A DNA stretch of 64,000 nt, from NCBI GenBank assembly GCA_039000515.1, contig JBCFYV010000012.1, positions 87,140,284-87,204,283 on the forward strand. The letters run 5' to 3'. A program made the position numbers and the translations under genes. Shown piece by piece: positions 41,293 to 55,400 of the stretch. The notes beneath the pieces were generated by a model. It did not search any database. It had not been told where the DNA came from and saw only the letters and a list, made by a program, of their open reading frames with translations. This stretch comes from Timema cristinae (taxonomy: Eukaryota; Arthropoda; Insecta; Phasmatodea; Timematidae). Position 1 is the first letter of the stretch. Every line of letters begins with the position of its first letter.

Positions 41293-41787
41293 TTACACTT
41301 TACCTGGTTCTGTCTTGTCCTCCATATTGTGAGACTTAAAACTTTCGAAAGTGTGCTGGGACCCAACAAGCCCAATTCTAGGAAAGCTTTCTGTGTCATG
41401 CTCCTTAGGGGGCAAAGACACAACATAAACAGGGGATGCGCGCTGAAAAAAGTTATCTCCCAGCTCTGCTGACTTTCGGCTCAGGGAAGATCCGTCCAAT
41501 CCTGTGGAAGACATCTTCCTGCGGTAGAGGGCGATCACCAGGATTAGAATGCAGATGATAAAGGCAGAGCCGGTCGTCAGAACGATAATCGCTGTCTGGT
41601 ATGGCTTCACTTCAGAAATAGTTGACCGAGACACCACTTCTCTGTGTTCCAGTGCGATCACTCGATCAGCGAGAGCCATCGGATTGTTTGTGTCCTCCAA
41701 GAGTTTCTGACTAAACCTCGACTTGGTGATATCCGCGATGACAGGACTATAAGGACCTAGCTTGATATAAACCTTTTCTGATTTAAC
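41293..41787 (-). CDS. Mosaic gene last exon: stem, transmembrane helix, cytoplasmic tail
   Basis: 164 residues after a CATTTTCAG acceptor. The first half ([19 protein letters not shown]) completes the juxtamembrane domain. A hydrophobic helix ([11 protein letters not shown] then [12 protein letters not shown]) is followed by the stop-transfer RRK, giving an outside-to-inside (type I) orientation. The tail contains [14 protein letters not shown], a possible tyrosine-containing interaction site, and ends PGKV. The stop is TAA at 41293. A GTAAAG right after CCAG (41302) could act as a donor to a further exon, but none is apparent and a polyadenylation signal follows. Confidence 0.88.
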   Translation of the reverse strand, partial: VKSEKVYIKLGPYSPVIADITKSRFSQKLLEDTNNPMALADRVIALEHREVVSRSTISEVKPYQTAIIVLTTGSAFIICILILVIALYRRKMSSTGLDGSSLSRKSAELGDNFFQRASPVYVVSLPPKEHDTESFPRIGLVGSQHTFESFKSHNMEDKTEPGKV

Positions 41788-44700
41788 CTGAAAATGAGAA
41801 TGTGTCATTTAATTAAGAGGTCTTGCCGTCCTTTGTAAGAAATGGAAAATAGTTTGTTCCTTGTAGTTGTTTTTTCAAAAGTAAGATAGCATAGCTACAA
41901 GAGGTTGAAGTATACAATTTACTTACAAGCCAAGTAGTTAGCAGATTGGGTGGCTGGGAACATGTAGAGAGAGACACTAGCTTTTGGCAGTTCAAACTCA
42001 TTATTTAGGACATTAAAGCCATACTTTACAATTAATTTATGTCCTGCAGGACAAGTATATAATAAGATAGCAGCACTTGAACTAGTAATGATTAACTGAT
42101 GTATTTAGGTTTGATTTTAAATTAAAATATCTACCTACTTGAGTTAATATTTCAGCATAAATAATTGTTTTCAAATGTATAATTTTCAATAAATGAGTTT
42201 AGTTAATTGAGTAAGCTAAGGTTGGGGAAAAGAGTTTATTTAATATTAAGGTCAGAAGCTTGTCTTAATTCGATAATGTATTGATGATATAAGTAGTTCA
42301 CAAACTTTGAAATTTAAGACATTATTTAAACAAACCCAAAGAAAGTTTCTCATGATTTGGCCTAGGACTAGATTTTATTATTTACAAAGTCTAAACTCTA
42401 AAGTGTGAGGAAATAAATTTTTTTTATTGATGAACCTAACTACTTCAGTTGTGTAACATTTATCAAACCAAAGTAGTAAATTAGCACACTCAGACAAAAC
42501 CATTAAGTCAGTGGCATCTGGTGATATAAAATAAGTCTAAGCCTAACAAAAATTATAGCCTGTTGTCTAAGGCATAAGTCTACAATAGATTTTAGAGGGG
42601 AGAGGAGGATATAGGGAGCCAAGGTTTGAATCAAGGCCAGATGAACTAAGGGAAGAAGGGGAGTGACACAGGGCATTCATCACTGTTTTATACCATTCTA
42701 TCCTCATCCTAACAATGGTGCCTTTCTTCTATAAATGTGTTCCTCATCTATTTCACTTATAATATACCATTAAATAGGTACCTTGTAGTTAACAAAATAA
42801 ATAGCCTATAATGTACTGATAAAAAAAAGTTTTATAGAATTCTTACTAAGGATTAGCATTTGTTCATTGTAGGTACCTTTTTTTATTTAGATTGGTAAAA
42901 TGATTAGATCTTGATTACCATGCTGAGTCCAAGCTTCATTGCTTCAAAATCTTAGCAAATGAAACTAAATAACGATTTTTACTCTCCCTAGCAGTCTGAA
43001 TCATATTAAATTATCTAGACTTTAATTTGATTTACAATAACTAAATACACAGACAAAAATAATTACGCGAACAAATTAACTAGTTGTACAAATTAAACAA
43101 ACCACAAGTAGAAATTTATCAAACAAATCTGATGAAGTAGTTTTTAAACCCATGCTTTCAATGTCTATAACTATGAGACCACAGGGTACTGGCCTCGTGG
43201 TTTGTGTTTATTGTAAGAGTGTTAATAGAAAAAGGGTCAACTCCATTGTACCAACATCTCTACTTGCTACCCACCATCCCTTGAGAGGCAAAGAAATGGA
43301 GTTTGACTTCCAAACAAGTAATATCATTAAGAAAAGGTTAAGGCGCTATAACTAAACAGAAGCAATGAGCTCCAGATATTGTTAGCCCTAGTAATTCCAA
43401 GATGTCTGAATACTTAAAGTTGTTTTGAATGGCATACAAACATACCTACTCACATCATTCCCTTATGTGGTTGGCTAGAAATTATCCATATAGCTCAAAA
43501 AACAACTCTATACTTAATCTGACTTCACTAACTTTCTCCTCACTTCCCTATCTTTGCATAATCCCTTTGTTTCAACAACATTCATACACCGAGTCATACA
43601 TGCTCTTTTATCCTTTAAGCTCTTAATGTTTCTATTTTTCACACATTCGTCTACAAAATTAAGCCAAACCTTACATGGCCTAACCCTTCCTTTTGATCCA
43701 CACACTCTACCTTCATATATTTGATTCATCACTCAATCAACACTCATCCTTTAAACATGCCCAAACCATAGAAAGACGCTTCTTTCACATTGACCTATAG
43801 GATTCCATTTCAAACCACACTCCTTCAGCACCCATTCATTACTGACTCTATCCATACAAGTTTTTCCACATACATTTCTTAGATATCTCATTCCAATCAC
43901 ATTTACCTTCTTGTGTTTCTCCTGAAAAACCCACGCTTCACATCCATAAAACAATAATAGTATCAAAACACATTTATATACTGCCATCTTTGCCACTTTT
44001 TATACTATTTCATTCTTTGCAATAGTTCACATACATCCAACAATGCTTTTAGAGGCATTCACCTGTCTGTTGATTCACAATTTATCCTTCCATAGATGCA
44101 CAAAATCATTCACGTGTTCTAACAGTTTTCCATTTTATACTAAGGTGACAATCATTTCCTGATCCGTCCTTATCAAAAACTATCACCTTAGTTTTGGAGA
44201 CAATTATATATAGACCCATTTTGCCTGTAACCACATTATTATGATTTAATGCATTCTGTAAGGCACTTCCATTCTTAGCCATTGATAGGCATCATCTACA
44301 TTTAGCAACACTCACACAATCACATTGTCCATTTGTACACTAACTACATCCTCACAAGCATACCTCATACACTTATCCATGAATGCATTAAACAACAATG
44401 AATACATTGCATTGACACTTTATTTTGTTTTTATTGATCAGTATAGTGATTTAAAACTTTATTTATATTATAAAAAAAATTAAAGATTTGCTAATTATTA
44501 TGTGGGGCTGAGACCTGGAAACCCAATAGATAAGACACCATTGCATTACTTGTCTAATGAACTCACCATTTCCTCAAGATAATAGGCGGCATCCACCTTG
44601 TTATTGCCGATGATTGAGAAGTGGACGTAGATCACGTCGGGCATGATCTCAACTTCAATTAGGTCATTTTTGAGTTTAGCCCCCAGTCCTTGTAGAATGC

Positions 44701-47700
44701 TCTTCAACTCAGACTCGAGCAGTTTCTCCGTTGTCTTGTTGTGGTAGTTGTAGAAACCCAGTTTGACCTCCACCGCTTCGATAGGGACTGGCACTAAAAG
44801 TGAATAATTGTTTTTATGTCTGGATATCAATTATTTATTTTACTTAAGATGTTTATATGAAAGGGACTAAAAGTACCAATAACTGCATCTAATGTTGTTA
44901 GCTCTAATTCAATTGTACTCTGCCTGATTGCACAACACAAGAAAATTAGTTGGGAATCACCGGACGCACAACAATTTAGTCTATGGCAGTGTACACTTAT
45001 CATGTTCTCCGCACTTTGTCTTAAGACAAGAGGTTTTTCCTTTAATCCAAATCTAGCATTTTATTTTGAAACTCAAATCCAAATTTAAATCCTCAAATCT
45101 ATGTATAAAAATTAAAAATGTATAGTTTGATTCACAATGGAAACATCTGGAGTTAAACAAGTTTAATCTAAAATTATCATTATTTAGTTTAAAAAAAATT
45201 TAGCATCAATGCCATATTTAATACCATATCATAATTACCAAAGAGGACCAGTTTTGCGTGAATTAATTATATTTTAAACAATTTTGTGATTTTGTATTTT
45301 ATATTTTAGCTAAAAAAACAATTAAAATGTTGTGTTTTCTCAGTTAATTAATTAACTCTATTGATACATTAACATTAAACATTGAAAGGAGAATAGAAGG
45401 GCAAAACACATAATTATGTAATTTTAGGGGTATATCAGTCCCTTTCTTCAGCAGAATAAAGTAAAACACAGAAGGGGACTGGTGTACCCTTAGAATGTCA
45501 TAATTATGTGTTAGGTTGTGTTTTAACTGTGAACTTTGAGGCCTGGTAAGTGGGTAGGCTTTGCCCTTCTATTTTCTTTTAATGTTTGACTAAATACAGT
45601 CATTTGGCAACATTTTTCTTTTGCTTGGATAAAATTGGGATTTAAAGTCAAAGTCTGCAAATTTAAAACAATATATTTTTTTCTTCAATTAATTTGAATT
45701 TATAATGCATTAAGATTTGGGGATTTGACTGTCCCATCTACTTGGAATATTTATAATACCTATAATCATTTGACAGCTTTTATTTACAAATATTGGTGTG
45801 CTTCTTTAACAATACATTTAATCCCAGCATCCGACTTTAGTTAAACTTTCCAATAGAGAAACACTCCATTAAAACTGGGTTAATCTAAGTATGTTGTCTT
45901 TGTTAGGTGAATAATTTTTATGTATAATATGATAAAAGAAATAAGGCTACAGGAAATATGGATAGTTACATAAAAAAGAGTCCAACACAATATGGTTTTT
46001 ACAATGAAAAGAAGAACACATTTCACACCTATAATACTGCCATTGGACAAAGAGCTAATGATTGTCTATTGAATAAAATTGATCTTTACCACCCCGTTCC
46101 CTGACATAGGTTTCATTCTATAAGAACTCATCATGAGGGAGTGTGAAATCACAATGCAATTTACTAAAAGAAGAAACCGAAAAACACAAAAGGGAGGGGG
46201 AAAAAATTAGAGAACATGTTAAGACAAATAAAGCAAAAAGAGGTTTTCCTTATAAAAATATACTATATATTTGCATCTAATGTCCATTGCCTATGTTATT
46301 TCTTTTACAAGTTCCTATCCAAGCGTCCTATCATTCTTTACTAATCTCTTTTTTTCCTCTTTGTGTTTTTAGTCCGCTTCACACTCCCTCCTGATGAGTT
46401 CCCATAAAATGAAACCTAGGTCAAGGAACTGGGTGTAATGATCAATTTTCTTCAAAGGTAGCCATTACTTCTTTATCCAATGGCAACAATGTTAAGTGTC
46501 AAATGTGTTCTTATTTTCATTGTAAAAAATCATATTGTGTTTGCTGCCTTTTACCTGTTTCCATCCCACTTTTTGTACCTTCTTCCAAACATAACATGTG
46601 TATGAAATAAGTAGTTGAAGGAACAGGATTATACCCAAACTCACGGCATATTTTGGCTCCCTTCTTGAAAGTGGTGGTGTTGGGTAGCTGGTTGCCTGCT
46701 TCATCTACACACCAGCATTCTGGGAATTTCTCTGAGTCCCGCGGGTAACATTGAGTCGGAGCAAATCTGATACACAAAACACTCACAATGTTTTTATGAT
46801 TTGGGACACAGCTCTACTGAAGTCATCAATAATGTTATATTACAATTGATTAAGGCGACCAGAAAAATGTTTCCTTCGAATCCCTCCTGCTCGCTTCTTT
46901 GTATTAGTTTCACAACAAATGAAAAGGATTTTCTAGGATAGCATCTTGTTAGCTAGTGACTGAGCTGGAATTGATTTAAAATTGGAAATGACAGGAAAAC
47001 AAATTTTAACGTTATAGCCAACAACACGCCAGAGATAAAACCATAATTTGAGCCCATACGACAATCTTTGTGGAGTGTTCATGATCAAAATATGATGGCA
47101 TAGCTAAATTTGTGTGTTGTTAGTATAATTTATGATTTTGATTATATCTTGTTCAATAAGTGAAAGTTCTGCAATTACTATTTTTCTACTACGTTAATAT
47201 TAACTCATTACTAGGTCCTACTGATTAAAAAGGATAGGTTGAAATTTATGAACGCCTCTCATATTATAAGCCTTTAAGTGAAGTTACAGATGAGTGTGTT
47301 CATACCTGCCCTGAGCGTCACACTCTACAGCATACAAGGAGTTTGTTGCAGTCATAAGTTCCCGCAGGGCCTGGCAGCGTGTTTTTCTCTCTGGGTCTTC
47401 CATCAGACCCACCTCCTTCAACAGCTCCTCCATGGCTACAAGCACACACACATATAGAGATTATACCTTCCATGAAAATAAGCACACATTATATCTTCCT
47501 CCACCAATATCTTGACGAGATGGGAAATCTATTTGACAACAGTAAAAACAATAAAAAATAATTTAAGTGATAGGGGAGGAAACCAACCTGATAGGATAGT
47601 TAGGCTAGACCTTAATAGGATGCAAATAAACTTATTTTTTAATTTCTTCACACACTTTAGAAGAGAGAAGTTAATTTGTTTCTATCAAGGCCTAACCTAA

Positions 47701-49458
47701 CTCTTCTTACAAGTTGTCTTACTTCCCTATCAAAATTATTATTTTACAGTGTTTCCACACTGTTTTAAGAGCTATCCATAAACTATGTATGCATATCAGG
47801 GAGGGGGGCGGGGAAGGGGCAATAATTCTCAGCATGACCAAGCATGATAAGGGGAGAGGGGGGTTCAGAAAATGAATGACATCACATTACAATTAAGCAT
47901 TGTGGGGGTTTTAAAAGTGGAACTTTGATTGGCTCTCGCACCTAAACTAATAACTTTAGATATAGGAACTAGAGCACTTTTTTGTAGGAAATTTTATACA
48001 CTACAAAAAAAGGTTCATTTTAATTTTTTCTCGATTTTACTTAGTTTACTTAGCGTAAGTAATTAAACGTAAACAAATTCCATTTTTGGAGAAATTGTAA
48101 CAATTTTCAAATTTTTAAGCAAATGGCCGGCTTATAAACATCCCAACACTTTTTACTTCTTTGCGTTTGTAAGTTTTGTTCCATTTCTTAGATCTCTAAC
48201 AGGTTTACTTTCCTGAAATTAAGTTTCTGGCCTATGTAAAATCCTGCTCCATTAAGGCAGCATTGTGTGTCAATAAACTCAACTGCGCACATGTATAAAC
48301 AAACAAGAATTGACTCATCGACTTCGATCCTTAAGCTTGATAAACGCATACAAACATGTTTCAATAAAAGGGTTAAAGATGCTCTCAAAATTCTGATAAT
48401 GTGTGACAAGTGGGGGAAGGGAATGGAAAAAAAAATTGCATGACATACTTTATGAACAGCTCCTTAGGATGTATCTAATAATAGTTTAAAGTGATATTCA
48501 TTAGTTTTCCCTATTAATAGTGTCGTGTAGTATTTATCTGGCCACACATCTAGTGAACCTGATACTTCTGACCATAGATGTCATGGGGTCAATCTTGAGG
48601 TCTGGGAGCTCAAGAAAGTTTCTCATGAAGTTCCCAAGTATCGAGCCGAGTCAAGCTTGAGTTGAATAGATATGTAATTTTAAAACTTAATTATATAAAT
48701 AAAAAACAAACACGGGTTAAAATTAATTTTTCTTTTTAGTGAAAATTAGATTCATAACAGTATATAAAAAAAAGTTTTAAAATCTAAAATTGCTTAGTTG
48801 TGTTCTTAAATGATTAAAAAACTAAATCATAATTAACTATAGGATTAAATTTTAAATATAATGGAATAATAGTTTAAAAATTAATTACGATTCAATTTAA
48901 TGACCTTGAGAAAAGTTTTAAAAAAATAGCATTTTTGAAAATAAGTTTGGATGTGAATATTTAGCAAAAAAAAAAAGCATTATTCCTTCTCCATATGGAG
49001 TGCAGCTGTTCATTTGGTGCTGGTCTCTTACCATAGAAAGAAATTAAGGCAATAATAACTTTTAAGATGTACATAATACACTTTAGCATTAATCAGTTTA
49101 CTTGATTGTTTGATCTGACATTTCAACAGCCATCTTCTACCAGCACAAAACACATCCAATAAATAGAGAGGATTAAACAATTAGGCATTAATCATCACAC
49201 ACATAATGCATGGCAAAAGATAAACCTTTTTCATGGAGCTGAAATTGTGGGCTCATAAATCTTTCGAGATCAAGTACCTTAGTGAATATTAAATTGAGAG
49301 TATTTGCAGAGCCCCTAGTTCAATCCTTACAAACTACAATGAGGTTAATTTTTCAATTTTTCAACCCTCTCACTTATAAATGGAAATGTAATTGATTCTA
49401 TCTTAAATCAAATCATTAATAGAATAATATAATTGTTTCACACACACGCACGCACGCA

Positions 49459-49494
<36 letters not shown>

Positions 49495-52400
49495 TTGAAT
49501 GGCTACTTAATAAAAATATTATTATTATTATTTTGTAGTTTAGTGGCCTATTTAAGTGATTTAAACTATCTAACATTAAGAAACAGTCTAAGAAGGGTGC
49601 ATTTTAAGAAACAACAGCAGCAGCATTCATCATAAATGATGCAAAATAGTCATGTGGAAAACCACCTTCCAGTGCTACCAGTTGAGATCAAATCCATAGT
49701 CAGAGGAGTTACCCCTATTAGTTAGTTCACCCTCCAGCCCTCACATTGACTCTTACCAAAGCTTGTCTTATCGACATGCATCCTCCTGCGCGCTTGTCTG
49801 AAGTTGCAGACAGGCTGCTCATTCCTAGTAAGGGTCCCCTTGATGGGCTCGCCATCCTTGTCGGAGCACCAACATACCCCCACGTGGTCCAAACACTGCA
49901 CTGGGAGCCATCGTCCTGTCTCAGAATCACAACGAGGCAGGAATGTCGCCTTCTTGTAACGCTCAGACATCTTCTGGTTCTTTTCTCTCAGTCGCTCGCA
50001 CTGGCTAAGCACTGAAACACAATGGAATGAATGGTTGGTAGGTCTAATGCAAGAGCCAAATTTAAACATAAATAAGCCTAATCATCTACCCAAATGTAAT
50101 ATTACTGAAATAATTTATATAGATTGCCAACCTTGTAGAATTAAATATTGTATGAACAACATTCAGGAGCAAAAAATCTGGATCTCAAATCTCTGATGGC
50201 TGTGATTCAATGATAGCTCTTAGAGATGATGAATACACATGTCCATCATAGACTCTGTATTAAACTATGAGTGAAGAATAGCCCTGAGTGAGGTATGATA
50301 CCTAGATAACTTAATGGAATGCTAGAACAAAGATACCAGGTTCTATTCCCATGTATCGGTCTCATTTCTCAAATATATTTAGTTTAACTGAAATATAAAT
50401 TAGATTGTTGATCAAAATTTCCATTTTTTTTTTTTCAATCTTCCTCAACCCTTTTAAAAGCTTATATTAACAATGGCTTTCATCTACAGGTTCTGATATC
50501 TCCATTGGTGTATTTCCAACACTCGTAAATATGAATTACCTGGGCACACAGCATTGCAGATCTGCTCTGAAACAAAGTTATTCTGGTTTCCAGCGCATCC
50601 CCCATACTGAAACTCTTCACACCTATTCTTGTCGGTGTTGAAGAACCACCGAGTGGTCTTGTTGGTGTTGCAAGGCCCTTCATCCAGTTTCTCGAAACAA
50701 ACATCCCCTGTGCAACAAACACTCAGGTCAAAACATGGAGCTTTGGGTAGGGGGACAGCGAGGTAGAGTGACATCTTTATAATCCTACTGCTCTCACATC
50801 GTTACGGGCAACCAGAGGATCCAGGACACAATAATAAACACTCTCCTGAGCTAGAGGGGTAATGTAATGTGTGTTTGGATATTTGTTAGGGATGGGACCC
50901 TTGAATCAATAAGAAGATTCATATTCGAGAATTTGATAAAATCTCAGTTTCAAAATTTGCAAAAAAATTAAAATGTAGATTGGAATGCGTTTTAAAGCTT
51001 TGAGTCTGTTTATTGGCGATTTAGCTCTACATAATTATATGAAAAATGTATCATTCAAGCCAGAGAATATTTATTACCTTACCACTTAATTGAATGTATA
51101 AATGTTATAATAAATGGATTATTAAAAAAAAAAAATTTGTTAACATACCATACATACATAGCAAATCACGCTGTTCCCTTAAGGGGCAGGTAAAAAACTG
51201 TGCATATAGATAAAAAATACAACAACTTCGTACATAATCCATTTTTAACTTTCTCCACACTTCCCTCTCCTTGCATACTCCCTTCACTTCTAAACATCCA
51301 TATACCAAGTCATACATGCTCTTTAATTCTTAAAACTCTTAATGTTTTTTTTTTCACACATTAATCTACCACATTTAGCCAATCTTACATGGTTTACAAC
51401 TTACTTTTGATCCACACACTCTAACTTCATATATTCACTTATAACTTGATCAACATACACTATCTCAACAATCCCACACCAACATAGGACGCTTCTTTCC
51501 ACTGACATAGTTGATTTCCTTTCAGACTGCTCCCCTTCAGTTCCCTTTTTTTTTTTTTTTTTTTTTTTTTTAGCTCTGTGTCTTACTAACCATTTGGGTT
51601 GCACGCTTAGCACCCATTGATCACTGACTCTGTCCATACAAGTTTTTTCACATAAATGTTAACAACAAATGTTAACATTAAGTTAGTACTATTACATACT
51701 TAATATATTTCAATTTTTTATAAAAACTTAAAAATTACCCAACAAAAAGAGAGGGGTATGAAAGAGATAAATTTTACCCCAATGTTTTTTAACAGTTTTT
51801 GTTTAAATTCAAAATGGAGTAGGTTAGTGCTTATGCTTTCTTTACCTATATTTTTGTTTGGTTAAAGCAATAACACTGAAATATAATTTATTTGTATTTC
51901 AATATGTGTATGACTTATTCTACTCTAGAACACACAAGAAAGGATGATGATGTCTCCTTTTTGCATTAGATCCCACCCACATATTCTCCTCTTTTGATGG
52001 TCGGATGTCTTCATTCAATTTTAGCTCATTAGTTTTTTAATTTATTTTTTATCAATTTCAATGGATAAAATTATTTAATACAGCTGTTTATTTCTTTGTT
52101 TTTGTATCAAAGTGAACTTCTAACCCATGCAACCATGCTAGTAATAAAATTTATTTTATTCTCACCACAAATTTTGTTTGTGTTTGAAACATGGACGATT
52201 ATAATGAATGTTAGTTACTCATTTTCCACACTATGTGGCCAAGTAATTATGGAATTTGACTATAAAACTAAGGTGTGCTTAAATGAACTTAGTAGGTCTA
52301 CTTCCACATCTGTTTGGTTAGCTACTCAGGTGTTATAGCTTTTAATACCAGCATTGTGAGTGAGTGTTGCCCTAAGTTAAGTTGATTTGTAAGGCATGAG

Positions 52401-55400
52401 CCAATATAAACTTGTGTTTAAATGGCGCACCTAAGGCCTCCAAATGAAAAGTTAAGTGTCTCACTTGGTTTGGGGCAGCATACAGCATACTCGCCCAACG
52501 GACTGAGATGGCACTTGTGGGAGGAAGGGCAGGTGGTTTCAGTCGGCCCACACTGGACCACGTCATTGCTCCCTGGGTGCAACAAGGGGTGTCCTCCCTG
52601 GCAGGGGTTTTCCCTGTGAGGGAGACACATGGGTATTGGAGGACAAGGTTGGTCCACACAAGCCACCTCCACAAGCCGGCACGATTCTCCGTCCTCTCGG
52701 CAAGATAACTCCTTGCAAGGGTCCTTGCAGGAGCAAGTGCGACAACCTTGACTATCAAGTTGATAGCCATGTTCGCAGTTCACTGAGCATTTGACCAGGG
52801 GACACTCCACTGGAGCTATTGACACAACATAATATGTTCAAACAATAAATTAGAGCTTCCAACGCAACACAGTCAAACAACAAAGAAGAGCTGTCAACAT
52901 AACAATGTCAAGGAATAAATAGAGGCTCAAAACTATTAAATTTTCTTATTTTAACAAACTACCTAGCACAAACTCATGCTGTGGGCAAGACCAATAAGGC
53001 ATTGTCTTAAGTGGTACTCAAAAACTTTTAAGAGACTTTGTTGGTTAGAATTCTGATGGGATTGAAGCTTGGTAATCTTCAAATTGTGCAAAAGTGTGGT
53101 CTAAGATGCTAATAGCCTTTGTTTGTATTGAGCACAAACAAATTAAAAAAAAAAAAAAGCAGCTTATGGTGAAAGATTATCAGTAATTTAAAGTTAAGGG
53201 ACATTTTATTTTCTAAATAAAAATTGTTTCTTATTCGAAAAAACAATAAATTGAAAGAAATTTTCAATTAGAAATTATTCTAAAAATTCAAGACAAATGA
53301 CAATCACTAAAAATATGTTTAGCATCGACGTTTCAACATGTATACATGTGAAGCTGTCCCTCACCTTTGCAGGAAGGTTGCACATCTGGGGGGGCCCTTG
53401 TACCCGGGACCTCTTCCCCTGATTGGTCAACGCACCAGCACTGCCGGGTCTGTGGATGACATTGAACCAGCTCGAAGCTACCGTCATGGTTGTTGCACTG
53501 GGGAGTGTACATCTGCCTGGCTGGAATCCCCATATCATGTGCCTTGTGTTGGAGAATGGCTCGCTGATGTTGGCATGCTGAGTAACAAACAAACATGTCT
53601 ATAACATTAAAAGAAAAATGTGCAACGGATTTATATATAAGTGCTCTTGGTTGTATTTTTTGCATGTTTGAGTAATTGAGAGAGTGGGGTTATTAATGAC
53701 ATGCACTGGGCTGAAGGCCCTGTTTTTATGTAAATTAGGCAGAAGACCCAACAAGTAATGTTCATAAGTCAAAAATCTCTAATTATTCAATTAAATCTTG
53801 TAATAATTTAATTTTTCAGTCTAGGAGCAAATATACTTAGCATTAGTGTTGTGACACAAACTATTGTCATTGCTTAAAATTAATCTTTAATTACATTTAC
53901 ATCAAAAATACTATCTTATTTATCAGCAAACTTTAATTCAGCTCTGAGAATCATTCTATTTTGAAAACTAGAAAGTATGTTTGGTGCGCCGCACCTGTCA
54001 TAATGACGGGCTCCACACAAAGCGTCCCGCAGCCATTGGAGCAGCACTTGGCTGTCGAGTTACAATTGAGATCAGACTTGCATTCAAAGTCACAGGAACC
54101 AGACCTCACCGGGATCAGGTATGGACATTGACCGCTCTTCTTGGGAAGACCTGCAAGGGATTAGTATTATTATATTATAGTTTAAAATAGGAAGGATAGC
54201 CAGCACACTTACCTTAGTGATACTGGAACATAACTGTTTAGATGAAACACAAAAAAACAAACATAACAAAAGTTTTAAGGACAAGCGTTCATTGTCAAAG
54301 ACATCTTCTTCAGGTCAAGAGAGTACATACTGATGCTCTTCGTTGGACTGCAAGGTTGATTGTCAACAGCTGATTCTTTTTTCAGTTGCAATTTCACTGT
54401 TTAGATGGCAGATCTTTGATTAAACAGAGGAAAAGGAATTCACTCAAGGTTGAGGTTAAGAGCCTCTCTGGATTTGGATTGATGGGCCAGTTACCATATT
54501 CTTTGTTGCGAAGGGTTTCAGACTTCTTTGTTGAGGGATTTGAGCACCTTGGTGGTGTAACACTTGATTAAATATCATAGGTTTCGGGATGTGATGCTTT
54601 CTTTATTTTAATCTTTGTTTCATGTGTGACAATTTTTTTCTTCTTAATATTTATGTTGCGAGATCACTGTATTGTGCTTGGCACTGGTTGCATTCTAGTT
54701 GGTAGATGGGGTTTCAGATTTACATTTATGGTGGCCTTTTTAGTTGATTTATTTTATTGGTGCTGCGAGTGAATTTGTTGGTTTGTATATGGCGCAGGTT
54801 TAGCATTGGGTGAAGTTACAGGGAAACGAACCTGAAATTTATTTGTGTTCGAGTTGAACATCTGGGTTTCAAGTTTGGGTTTTACAAGTATACCACATTT
54901 ATTGGTTGGCTGTTTAATGTTTAAGGCCTACACCTGTGAGGCTCTGTGAAGATATTCTGTGTAATGGTGAAGGATTGAAGCCTATGAAACCTGGTTTCAA
55001 GAGATTGTTGAGTTTATGTAGTTCAGGGTGGTGTGTAATGAGCAGAGGAATGATGTTGCTTGTTTTTGTTGATATTGTAAACATCCTATTTTGAGCTCTA
55101 TATACTTGACTACATCAAAGTATTTTGGGGTAACTTCTATGGCTAAAAGCATGGTGTAATTTTTGGTGATATTTCGAAAGGTCATTGTAGTTAGAGATAA
55201 TTGTTTTTGTTCTAATGGTTAGGCTGTGCAGGAGTGATATCTTTGTGCTCATTGGATGGCAGCTGTAGTAGCTAGGGTATTGTTGCTGCAAGTATTTAGA
55301 GGTTTTTCTATACCGAAACGTATAAAAGTATTAGAGAGACACCTAATGTTATGAATATCTTGCTCTAAAGAAGTGTAAGAGATAAAAAGTGAAGTGGCTA

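Larger units (their letters stand above)
44794..46554 (-). other. Mosaic gene intron with two inverted-repeat elements
   Basis: Contains the foldback element at 45376-45589 and the large inverted repeat 45983-46165 / 46378-46543 carrying the hammerhead-like motifs. Confidence 0.7.
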
